Part shown: positions 1 to 7,090 of the stretch, one piece after another | Numbering within the stretch: the first letter of the stretch is position 1 | Layout: each line of letters starts with the position of its first letter | NCBI RefSeq assembly: GCF_001517405.1 | Contig: NZ_LN907827.1 | Coordinates: 267,769-331,768, forward strand | Source of the DNA: Duffyella gerundensis | Lineage (GTDB): Bacteria > Pseudomonadota > Gammaproteobacteria > Enterobacterales > Enterobacteriaceae | DNA length: 64,000 nucleotides | Direction: 5' to 3' | Translations under genes and position numbers: made by a program | Notes under the pieces: generated by a model | Seen by the model: the letters and a program-made list of their open reading frames with translations, nothing else | What the model was told of the DNA's origin: nothing | Database searches by the model: none

Positions 1-2
1 TA

Positions 3-1154
3 AATCTGCGCATTATCTCTACCGTGATTTTCAACTTCTCCAGCTACCTGACGATTGGCCTGCCGCTGGCGGTGTTGCCCGGCTATGTGCATGACGTTAT
101 GGGGTTCAGCGCCTTCTGGGCCGGGCTGGTGATCAGTCTGCAATACGTTTCCACGCTGATCAGCCGCCCGCACGCGGGCCGTTATGCCGACCTGTGGGGC
201 CCGAAAAAAGTGGTGATTTTCGGCCTGTTCGGCTGTCTGCTGAGCGGGCTGTTTTATGGCGCTGCGGCGTTGACCAGCGATAACGCCGTGCTGAGCCTGA
301 CGCTGCTGTGCGTGGGGCGTTTGATTCTGGGCATCGGCCAGAGCTTTGCCGGCACCGGATCAACGCTGTGGGGCGTGGGTGCGGTGGGCTCGCTGCATAT
401 TGGTCGGGTGATTTCATGGAACGGCATTTTTACCTATGGCGCGATGGCTATTGGCGCGCCGCTGGGCGTGGTGCTTTATCGCTATGGCGGGCTGATGCTG
501 CTGGCGGAAACGATTGTCGCCATTATCGTGGTCTCGGTGGCGCTGGCCTGGCCGCGCCCGGCGGTGAAAGGCAGCAAAGGCAAACCGATTCCGTTTCGCG
601 ATGTGCTGGGCAAAATATTGCCCTATGGGCTGATTCTGGCGATGGCCTCGGCGGGTTTTGGCGTGATTGCCACCTTTATTACGCTGTTCTATCAGGATAA
701 AGGCTGGGAGGGTGCCGCCTTTGCGCTAACGCTGTTCAGCGCCGCCTTTGTCGGCACGCGGCTGCTGTTTCCCAACGCTATCAACCGGCGTGGCGGATTG
801 TTTGTGGCAATGGTGTGCTGTGCGGTTGAAGCACTGGGGCTGTTTCTGGTGTGGGGCGCGTGGGATCCGCTGATCGCCAAAACCGGCGCGCTGCTGACCG
901 GCGCCGGTTTTTCGCTGGTCTTCCCGGCCATTGGCGTCGAGGCGGTAAAAGTGGTGCCAACCCAGAATCAGGGCAGTGCGCTGGCAACCTATACGGCGTT
1001 TATGGATCTGTCGCTGGGCATTACCGGGCCGCTGGCCGGGCTGATCATGAGCGTGGCTGGCGTGCCGGTGGTTTATCTGCTGACGGCGCTACTGGTCTGT
1101 CTGGCGTTCTATATGATTCTGCGGCTGAAGCAGCCCAATCGGGCTGCCGCATAA
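3..1154 (+). CDS. yhhS: YhhS-family MFS transporter, 5' end outside window
   Basis: Inner-membrane major facilitator superfamily permease matching E. coli YhhS (a putative exporter) almost throughout. The reading frame is open to the window edge, and codons before the GTG at 24 still encode YhhS-like residues, so the true start lies upstream and about 20-25 residues are missing. About eleven hydrophobic segments remain. The cytoplasmic loop after TM2 carries the MFS signature-like GRYADLWGPKK, and GIGQSFAGTGSTLWG follows in TM4. In E. coli yhhS lies next to dcrB; here 12 kb of inositol genes separate the two. It should not be read as an inositol importer, since it is a backbone gene, although I cannot exclude a changed substrate. 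Confidence 0.88.
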   Translation, partial: NLRIISTVIFNFSSYLTIGLPLAVLPGYVHDVMGFSAFWAGLVISLQYVSTLISRPHAGRYADLWGPKKVVIFGLFGCLLSGLFYGAAALTSDNAVLSLTLLCVGRLILGIGQSFAGTGSTLWGVGAVGSLHIGRVISWNGIFTYGAMAIGAPLGVVLYRYGGLMLLAETIVAIIVVSVALAWPRPAVKGSKGKPIPFRDVLGKILPYGLILAMASAGFGVIATFITLFYQDKGWEGAAFALTLFSAAFVGTRLLFPNAINRRGGLFVAMVCCAVEALGLFLVWGAWDPLIAKTGALLTGAGFSLVFPAIGVEAVKVVPTQNQGSALATYTAFMDLSLGITGPLAGLIMSVAGVPVVYLLTALLVCLAFYMILRLKQPNRAAA

Positions 1155-1175
1155 AAAAGGCCTCCAGCGGAGGCC
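1153..1175 (-). terminator. Terminator of iolI
   Basis: GGCCTCC-AGC-GGAGGCC hairpin (1159-1175) whose U-run (A-run 1153-1158 on the + strand) lies downstream on the minus strand, so it ends iolI transcription. It overlaps the last codon of yhhS on the other strand. Confidence 0.8.
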
Positions 1176-1206
1176 AACATCTCATCGACACAGATAAGAG
1201 AAAGGG

Positions 1207-2022
1207 TTACGCCTGCAGTAGCGCGATGCTCTGCCGGATTTCACGTTCAATATCTGCCGCCTGCCAGCTTTCCATCACCGAGGAGAACGGCTCCATGGCG
1301 TACAGGCCGCGATAGCCCATGCGCTCAAGGCGGGCAACCTGCTGCACGCTGTGCAAACGATCCGCTGCGGAGAGCATGATGCGCTCTTCATCGGTCAGCT
1401 CCGCCACCGGCCGCGCATCTTCCACGCCAGAGAGATGCACCAGGCCAATGCCATTGATATCAATGCCCTGTTCAAATTCCTCTTCCGCATGTTCATACAG
1501 ATGATGGTGGAACGTATCGAGCAAAATCTCGAACGGCGCACCGGCCTGTTTAATCAGCGCCTGCGCCTGCACCGCCGAACGTAATGAACTGATCGGGAAG
1601 CCCAGCGGCTCCACCAATCCTTTAATGCCATAACGGGCGAACAGCGGGGCCAGTTTTTGCAGGGCGGCAACGGTCTCGTCGGTACTGATTTTCGTACCGT
1701 CGTTGAGCGGGCACATTACCAGCGCGCTTACGCCCAGCGCCTGCGCTTCTTTCAGCAAGGCTTCCGCTTTTGCCAGCAGGGCATCATCGGCCTGATTAAA
1801 AGGATAAAGCGCATTGATGGTCACAATATTCAGACCATATTTTTTCGCCAGCGCCACGACCTCGGCATGACTGAGATTGTCGGTAACCTTGCCGCTCGGC
1901 ATGTCGTTACGCAGTTCAACATGCTGCAAGCCAAGCTTTGCCACCAGGGCAAAAAACGCGTCGATAGAGAGCGCGGGCGCAATTTTACGGTTGATACAAA
2001 TTCGGGTGGGATCGATGGCCAT
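1207..2022 (-). CDS. iolI: IolI-like inosose isomerase (AP endonuclease 2 / TIM barrel family)
   Basis: A 271-residue sugar isomerase/epimerase-type TIM barrel. It aligns with B. subtilis IolI (2-keto-myo-inositol isomerase, 278 aa) at the metal-site segments: EPLGFP, LDTFHHH, HLSGVED followed by LTDEER, and a C-terminal AMEPF. IolI interconverts inososes and feeds alternative inositol isomers into the pathway. I chose the ATG at 2022 because AGGAGT lies 9 bases upstream; the ATG at 2040 has no ribosome binding site. It is a single gene diverging from iolA-iolB and ending at its own terminator. IolH or another epimerase of the same fold is possible; family confidence is high, exact reaction moderate. 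Confidence 0.75.
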   Translation of the reverse strand: MAIDPTRICINRKIAPALSIDAFFALVAKLGLQHVELRNDMPSGKVTDNLSHAEVVALAKKYGLNIVTINALYPFNQADDALLAKAEALLKEAQALGVSALVMCPLNDGTKISTDETVAALQKLAPLFARYGIKGLVEPLGFPISSLRSAVQAQALIKQAGAPFEILLDTFHHHLYEHAEEEFEQGIDINGIGLVHLSGVEDARPVAELTDEERIMLSAADRLHSVQQVARLERMGYRGLYAMEPFSSVMESWQAADIEREIRQSIALLQA

Positions 2023-2351
2023 GGAGCCGAACTCCTGCATAAGGTGAATGAGAGAAGAATAGCGCTCATTGAAAACATAAATTTCATTTCAAGTTAAATG
2101 TGAAATTAAAATTTTTAGATGTCTCTCGCAAATATTTAGCGCGTCTGTGACGCAGGACGGCTTACGCACGGCTGGTTTGTTGGATGATGCCGGGCAACAC
2201 AGGGTAAAAATGCGATCCTCTTCGCTAAACACAAAACTTTCATTAACTAATAATTGAAAAATTTATTTCAATATTATAGTTTTTTCGAACGTATTCGATT
2301 TGCCTGTTCGGGCAATGGCCAGCAGGACCCTAACTCTACAGAGGCATCAGC
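2023..2351. promoter_or_regulatory. Divergent iolI / iolAB control region
   Basis: AT-rich intergenic region without an ORF. It holds ATTTCATTTCAAG (2081-2093), TGAAAT (2101-2106) and an 18-bp palindrome TTGAAA-N6-TTTCAA (2254-2271) that abuts a TATTAT -10-like sequence. Similar TTTCA/TGAAA half-sites recur upstream of the rpiR gene, iolC and iolD, so the likely binder is the RpiR-type regulator of this cluster. The exact promoters are not resolved. Confidence 0.55.
2254..2271. promoter_or_regulatory. Candidate IolR (RpiR) operator upstream of iolA
   Basis: Perfect palindrome TTGAAA-N6-TTTCAA. Its core GAAA-N6-TTTC has the same geometry as the GGAA-N6-TTCC site that I recall for the RpiR-type IolR of Sinorhizobium meliloti. 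Binding is inferred. Confidence 0.5.
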
Positions 2352-3857
2352 ATGAATATCACAGGAAACTTCATCGGCGGAAAAATCACGCTGAGCAGCA
2401 GCAACGAAACCATTCCGGTTTACGATCCCGCCAGCGGCAAAGTAGTGCGTGAATTGACGCAAAGCACCGCGCAGGAAGTGGCGCAGGCGATTGAAGTCGC
2501 GCATAACGCCTTTCCTGAATGGTCGCGAACCTCGCCGCTGCGCCGCGCGCGCATCATGTTTAACTTCAAGGCGCTGATGGAGAAACACCGTGATGAGCTG
2601 GCTGAGCTGATTGTCAGTGAGCATGGCAAAGTGTGGTCTGATGCGCTGGGTGAGCTGACGCGCGGCATGGAAGTGGTGGAATTTGCCTGTGGTATTCCGC
2701 ACCTGCTGAAAGGTGAGTATTCCGCCAGCGTCGGTACCGGCGTGGACAGCTACTCGCTGATGCAGCCGCTGGGCGTGGTGGCGGGCATTACGCCGTTTAA
2801 CTTCCCGGCGATGGTGCCGTTGTGGATGTTCCCGATTGCGCTGACCTGCGGTAACACCTTTGTGCTCAAGCCGCCTGCGCTGGATCCGTCGGTGGCGGTG
2901 CGCATGGCTGAGCTGCTGACCGAAGCGGGCCTGCCTGATGGCGTTTTCAATGTGGTGCACAGCTCCAATGAAGATGCTGAGCAGCTGTACAAAGATCCGC
3001 GCGTGCAGGCGGTGAGCTTTGTCGGTTCTTCAGGCGTCGCTGAACACATTTATAAAACGGCCAGCGCCCACGGCAAACGTGTGCAGGCGTTTGGCGCGGC
3101 GAAAAATCACGCTATCGTTATGCCCGATGCCGATCTGGACGCCACGGTAAATGCCATCATGGGCGGTGCCTTTGGTTCGGCGGGCGAGCGCTGCATGGCG
3201 CTGCCGGTAGTGGTGGCCGTTGGTGACGAGACCGCCGATACGCTGATCGCGCGCCTGACGCCGCTGGTCAAGGCGCTGCGCGTCGGACCCGGCATGCACA
3301 AAGGCAGCGACGAGAATGAGATGGGGCCGGTTGTCTCTGCGGCGCATCAGAAAAAAGTGCTGGGCTACATCGACACCGGCGAGCAGGAAGGCGCAACGCT
3401 GGTGGTGGATGGCCGCAATTTCCAGGTCGACGGGCACGCTGAAGGCTATTACGTTGGCGGAACGCTGTTCGATAACGTGACGCGCGACATGGTGATCTGG
3501 CGCGAAGAGATCTTCGGACCGGTATTGAGCATCATGCGTGCGCCAGATTATCAGAGCGCGCTTGAGCTGGTGAACAGCCATGAGTTTGGCAACGGCAGCG
3601 CCATCTTTACCAGCAACGGCCACACCGCACGCGACTTCGTACAGGAAGTGCAGGCGGGCATGGTCGGCGTCAACGTGCCGGTGCCGGTGCCTATGGCCTT
3701 CCACAGCTTTGGCGGCTGGAAACGGTCGGTGTTTGGCGCATTGAATGTGCATGGGCCGGACGGCGTGCGCTTCTACACGCGTATGAAAACCGCCACCACG
3801 CGCTGGCCGAGCGGTCAGCCGATCGTGTCTGAATTCAGCATGCCAACGCTGAGCTAA
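2352..3857 (+). CDS. iolA: CoA-acylating methylmalonate-semialdehyde dehydrogenase
   Basis: A 501-residue aldehyde dehydrogenase of the MmsA/IolA class. In inositol catabolism it oxidises malonate semialdehyde to acetyl-CoA and CO2, with NAD+ and CoA; it can also act on methylmalonate semialdehyde. The catalytic Cys281 lies in GSAGERCMAL, the oxyanion Asn150 in TPFNFP, and the NAD-binding loop in SFVGSSGVAEHIY (about 222-234). It is the first gene of an iolA-iolB unit, with iolB 60 bases downstream, and is preceded by a candidate IolR palindrome. Length and start match the family. Confidence 0.95.
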   Translation: MNITGNFIGGKITLSSSNETIPVYDPASGKVVRELTQSTAQEVAQAIEVAHNAFPEWSRTSPLRRARIMFNFKALMEKHRDELAELIVSEHGKVWSDALGELTRGMEVVEFACGIPHLLKGEYSASVGTGVDSYSLMQPLGVVAGITPFNFPAMVPLWMFPIALTCGNTFVLKPPALDPSVAVRMAELLTEAGLPDGVFNVVHSSNEDAEQLYKDPRVQAVSFVGSSGVAEHIYKTASAHGKRVQAFGAAKNHAIVMPDADLDATVNAIMGGAFGSAGERCMALPVVVAVGDETADTLIARLTPLVKALRVGPGMHKGSDENEMGPVVSAAHQKKVLGYIDTGEQEGATLVVDGRNFQVDGHAEGYYVGGTLFDNVTRDMVIWREEIFGPVLSIMRAPDYQSALELVNSHEFGNGSAIFTSNGHTARDFVQEVQAGMVGVNVPVPVPMAFHSFGGWKRSVFGALNVHGPDGVRFYTRMKTATTRWPSGQPIVSEFSMPTLS

Positions 3858-3917
3858 TTCGTTGCCTGCCGGGCCAGCGTGGCTGGCTCGCGCAGGATAT
3901 CAAACAGGAGGAGCAGC

Positions 3918-4733
3918 ATGTCGTTACTCTCGAAATGCCAGCAGCCGGATGATTCTGGCCGTATCCAACGGGTCACGCCGGAAAGCGCCGGCTGGGGCCA
4001 CGTTGGCTTCGAAGCCTATCTGCTGACCAAAGGGCAAACGCTGCGTCTGGAAAGCGGCGATAAAGAGCTTTGCCTGGTGCTGGTGGCGGGGCTCGCCTCG
4101 GTGAAAACGCAGCAGGCTGATTTTCCGGGCCTCGGCCAGCGTATGTCGCCGTTTGAGCGCACGCCGCCGTATTCCGTTTACGTGCCGCATCACGACAGTG
4201 TGGAGGTGCACGCCGACAGCGATCTGGAGCTGGCCGTATGCAGCGCGCCGGGCAAGGGCAGTCTGCCCGCTCGCCTGATTGCACCGGCGGACGTGGGCGT
4301 GGAGCAGCGTGGCAAAGGCAACAACAAGCGTCTGGTGCACAACATTCTGCCGGACAGCGAAGTGGCAGACAGCCTGCTGGTGGTGGAAGTCTATACCGAT
4401 GAGGGCAATACCAGCTCCTATCCCAGCCACAAGCATGATGAAGAGACGGAAAACGAAACCTATCTGGAAGAGACCTACTATCACCGCTTCGATCCGCCGC
4501 AGGGGTTTGCCATGCAGCGCGTCTACACCGACGATCGCTCACTGGATGAGTGCATGGCTGCCTACAATCGCGATGTAGTCACGGTGCCGCGCGGTTACCA
4601 TCCGGTAGCGACCATTGCGGGTTACGATAATTACTATTTAAACGTGATGGCGGGGCCGGTACGACTGTGGAAGTTTAGCTGGGAGCAGGATCACGCCTGG
4701 GTTAACAGCGAGCGCTATCCGCGCGAGAGCTAA
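3918..4733 (+). CDS. iolB: 5-deoxy-glucuronate isomerase
   Basis: A 271-residue KduI/IolB-family bicupin that converts 5-deoxy-D-glucuronate to 2-deoxy-5-keto-D-gluconate, the step between IolD and IolC. Metal-binding residues of the C-terminal cupin are visible: His171 and His173 in PSHKHDEE, a Glu at 184/185, and His228 in VPRGYHP. The ATG at 3918 follows AGGAGGAGC; a longer frame opening at 3879 has no ribosome binding site and adds 13 residues not expected in the family. It is the last gene of the iolAB unit and is followed by a hairpin terminator. Confidence 0.93.
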   Translation: MSLLSKCQQPDDSGRIQRVTPESAGWGHVGFEAYLLTKGQTLRLESGDKELCLVLVAGLASVKTQQADFPGLGQRMSPFERTPPYSVYVPHHDSVEVHADSDLELAVCSAPGKGSLPARLIAPADVGVEQRGKGNNKRLVHNILPDSEVADSLLVVEVYTDEGNTSSYPSHKHDEETENETYLEETYYHRFDPPQGFAMQRVYTDDRSLDECMAAYNRDVVTVPRGYHPVATIAGYDNYYLNVMAGPVRLWKFSWEQDHAWVNSERYPRES

Positions 4734-4765
4734 GTAATGGTTAATCGATAACAGCAGAATAAAGC

Positions 4766-4789
4766 GGGCGGCGAAAGCTGCCCTTTTTT
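4766..4789 (+). terminator. Terminator of iolAB
   Basis: GGGCGGC-GAAA-GCTGCCC stem with one G-U pair, followed by six T. It lies between convergent iolB and the rpiR-type gene. Confidence 0.85.
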
Positions 4790-4806
4790 ATTGCGCGCAA
4801 CAGGTG

Positions 4807-5646
4807 TTACGTGGCGGCGTTGGTCAGCGCCAGCGACACCGCCAGCGTCTGCGCCAGGCACAAAGAGGCGACCTGTGAGCGGAAGCCATCAACCTGCGCT
4901 TCGCGTACCACAAAGCAGACGTCGCTAAACGCTGCCAGCGGGCTGACCTGGCTGTCGGTAATGGCGATCAGCTGCGCGCCGCGTTTAGCGCCTAACTCCA
5001 CCAGCTCGACCGCTTCGCGGGCATACGGCGAATAGCTGATAGCAATCACCACATCTTTGGGATTGACCATGCTGAGCTGCTCGGCAAACATGCCGCCCAG
5101 GCCATCGATCAGAAAAGCCCGGCGTTCAAGATGGCGCAGCGCATAGGTGAGGTAAGAGGCGACACTGAACGAGCGGCGCAGGCCGATGATATAGATATTT
5201 TCCGCACCATCCAGCAGGCTTACCGCTTTATCGAGCTGTTCCGGGCTGGTTTGCATCACCAGTTGCTGCAACGCCTGCGAGTTAACCATGCTGAACACGT
5301 TGAGGATTTCGGCCGGGCTTTCCGGCGATACGGCGTTATCTTCTGTGGCGGTCTGCCGGAACAGGCGAGCGCGTTCGGTATAGTTCACCGTCTCTTCCAT
5401 CAGGTGCTGACGAAAAACCTGTTTCATTTCGTTGAAACCGCTGAAACCAAAGGCATTGGCAAAACGGATCAGCGTGGAAGGCGGCACATCGGCGTGTTGG
5501 GCAATCGATGCGACGGTATCAAAAGCAATACTGTTACTGTTATCAAGAATATAGCGAGCCACCTGCTTCAATCGCTTGCTGAGCGTGTCATAGCGGCGGC
5601 GAATATCTTCCTGCAACAAAGAGAGTTGTGTTGGGTTTGTTGACAT
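4807..5646 (-). CDS. RpiR-family transcriptional regulator, probable IolR
   Basis: A 279-residue MurR/RpiR-type regulator. The N-terminal helix-turn-helix (about 1-77) includes VASIAQHADVPPSTLIRFAN and FSGFNEMKQ. The C-terminal SIS domain (about 125-265) includes IYIIGLRRS and VIAISYSPYAREAVELV and should bind a sugar phosphate. Embedded among iol genes, it is most likely their repressor, relieved by an inositol-pathway phosphorylated intermediate, as for IolR in other Gram-negative bacteria. I chose ATG 5646 over a TTG at 5682. Its own upstream region carries a 20-bp ATTTCAT-N6-ATGAAAT palindrome, suggesting autoregulation. Confidence 0.85.
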   Translation of the reverse strand: MSTNPTQLSLLQEDIRRRYDTLSKRLKQVARYILDNSNSIAFDTVASIAQHADVPPSTLIRFANAFGFSGFNEMKQVFRQHLMEETVNYTERARLFRQTATEDNAVSPESPAEILNVFSMVNSQALQQLVMQTSPEQLDKAVSLLDGAENIYIIGLRRSFSVASYLTYALRHLERRAFLIDGLGGMFAEQLSMVNPKDVVIAISYSPYAREAVELVELGAKRGAQLIAITDSQVSPLAAFSDVCFVVREAQVDGFRSQVASLCLAQTLAVSLALTNAAT

Positions 5647-5746
5647 GACTATGCTCGCAAAAAAAGAGAAAAGGAGGGTCAAAAGTTAAGCGTCATTGTA
5701 CCAGATGAATGGAAAATTTCATTTGAATACTAAAAGCGTGGAGGAT

Positions 5747-5766
5747 ATTTCATCGCTTTATGAAAT
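5747..5766. promoter_or_regulatory. Palindrome upstream of the rpiR-type regulator
   Basis: ATTTCAT-N6-ATGAAAT is a perfect 20-bp inverted repeat about 100 bases upstream of the regulator start; GGAAAATTTCATTTG (5711-5725) lies nearby. The half-sites match those next to iolA, iolC and iolD. Probable autoregulatory operator, inferred. Confidence 0.5.
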
Positions 5767-5877
5767 GGTTCACAGAAGGGGGGATGTGCCTGGCGGCAGG
5801 CGGCTTTTAAGGTCAGCAACGAGGGTGTTTTGCCCGGAAGCGGGCGGGCTTTGCCTTGCAGGCGGCCTGTTAAGGGC

Positions 5878-6146
5878 CAGGTCAAAAGCCAGGTCAAAGA
5901 CTATTTCGTTCTGCCTGAAGGCAGTCCGAGCAGGGCCGGCAGTCGCCCCGGCCCTGCACCCGCGCTATCCGGCAAACACAACCGCCCACTTCGTGGGTGC
6001 CCTCAGCAAAAGCGTTTTCCTGACGGACCAGGCGCGATTCGCTCCTGCTCAGCGCACCTTCTCGCCGCATCCCTGCGGCTCATCCTGGAAAACGCTTTTC
6101 CCTCGGCGGTTGTGATGCCTCTAAAGGTCAACACCCAGGTCAAAAC
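5878..6146 (+). repeat. Left arm of a large imperfect inverted repeat
   Basis: Non-coding element whose reverse complement recurs at 6661-6930. Shared blocks in order: AGGTCAA units, ATTTCGTTCTGCC, GAGCAGGG, CTATCCGGCAAACACAACCG, GCGATTCGCTCCTGCTCAGC, GGTTGTGATGCCT, and AAGGTCAACACCCAGGTCAA. The arms are recognisably homologous but clearly diverged. It looks like two inverted copies of one intergenic repeat family. No transposase or plausible gene lies inside; family unknown to me. Confidence 0.8.
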
Positions 6147-6156
6147 CGAAAAGATA

Positions 6157-6656
6157 AAATTCTAAATAAAACTTCAAATTCTGAATAAAACTTCAAATTC
6201 TGAATAAAACCTCAAATTCTAAATAAAACCCAAAACCCAAAACCCAAAACCCAAAACCCAAAACCCAAAACCCAAAACCCAAACCCAAAACCCACAACCC
6301 ACAATTCAAAGTTCAAAGTTCAAAGTTCAAAGTTCAAAGCACACAATTCAAAACTCAAAACTCAAAACTCAAAACTCAAAACTCAAAACTCAAAACTCAA
6401 AACTCAAAGCCCAGAACCCAGAACCCAGAACCCAGAACCCAGAACCCAGAACCCGTGATGCTTAATCTGATATCCGCAACTAAAAATTGAAGTGCTTCTG
6501 CTTCTGCTTCTGCTTCTGCTTCTGCTTCTGCTTCTGCTTCTGCTTCTGCTTCTGCCTCTGTCTTTGGTTTTAGCTTAGATGTTTGATTTTTGACTTGGTT
6601 TTTGACTTGGTTTTTGACTTGGTTTTTGACTTGGTTTTTGACTTGGTTTTTGACGT
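6157..6656. repeat. Composite microsatellite with heptamer, hexamer and 12-mer tracts
   Basis: Successive pure tandem tracts: ~19-bp AAATTCTGAATAAAACTTC units (6157-6227), heptamer CAAAACC (6228-6300), heptamer GTTCAAA (6304-6338), heptamer ACTCAAA (6346-6408), heptamer AGAACCC (6412-6454), hexamer GCTTCT (6493-6556), and 12-mer TTTTTGACTTGG (6587-6650). Four adjacent tracts share a 7-bp period with different but related units. There are no spacers, so this is not CRISPR. It is the loop of the large inverted repeat and contains no credible coding sequence. Confidence 0.92.
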
Positions 6657-6660
6657 GGGG

Positions 6661-6930
6661 GTTGACCTGGGTGTTGACCTTGAGGAGGCATCACCACCGC
6701 TGAGGAGGTGAACATTTTAGGATGTCCCGCCATGGATGGCGGGACAAGGGAGCGCTGAGCAGGAGCGAATCGCGAGCGGTCCGTGAAGAAATGTGAACCG
6801 ACGAAGGTACCCGCCTGCGGCGGGCGGTTGTGTTTGCCGGATAGCCGGGGTGCAGGGGCGGGGCGCATGCTGCCCCTGCTCGGGCGGCCCGAAGGGCAGA
6901 ACGAAATGGCCGTTGACCTTAAGACATTGA
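6661..6930 (-). repeat. Right arm of the large imperfect inverted repeat
   Basis: Inverted counterpart of 5878-6146, reading outward from the microsatellite. It contains an extra short hairpin (TGTCCCGCCATGGATGGCGG, about 6722-6741) that is missing from the left arm, so the copies have diverged by insertion as well as substitution. Confidence 0.8.
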
Positions 6931-7068
6931 CCTTAAGACATTGACCTTAAAGACGTTGACCTTAAGAGCCGCCAGCAAGGCAGAACGAAATGGCCGTTGA
7001 CCTTAAAGATGTTGACCTTAAAAAGGCCGCCCGCTTCCGGGCACAACTCAACAGCCGTTGACCTTAAA
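6911..7068 (+). repeat. Dispersed TTGACCTTAA repeats downstream of iolC
   Basis: Seven copies of TTGACCTTAA, the first four at about 14-bp spacing and the rest embedded in two further copies of the CAGAACGAAATGGCCG segment. The unit relates to the AGGTCAA heptamers of the inverted-repeat arms, so the array probably grew from the same element. Its TTGACC sequences resemble -35 boxes but no matching -10 boxes are apparent. Confidence 0.8.
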
Positions 7069-7090
7069 GCCCTGCCTGCTTAAGGCACCC

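Noticed and set aside
3..1154. MFS gene as the inositol transporter of the iol cluster
   Set aside because: It matches E. coli YhhS throughout and holds the conserved yhhS position next to the dcrB side of the backbone, so it predates the iol insertion.
2274..2960. 228-codon minus-strand frame across the iolA start
   Set aside because: Shadow of iolA in the opposite strand, rich in His/Arg/Gln as expected from antisense reading of a GC-rich gene.
6228..6454. Possible CRISPR array
   Set aside because: The heptamers are contiguous with no spacers, and no cas genes are present.
6575..6868. 97-codon minus-strand frame with PSQK repeats
   Set aside because: It is a translation of the 12-mer satellite and the right inverted-repeat arm; no ribosome binding site and no homology. 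Frames at 5696-6165 are rejected for the same reason.
6911..7068. TTGACC repeats as an array of promoters
   Set aside because: The -35-like TTGACC copies have no -10 sequence at suitable spacing and are better explained as repeat units.
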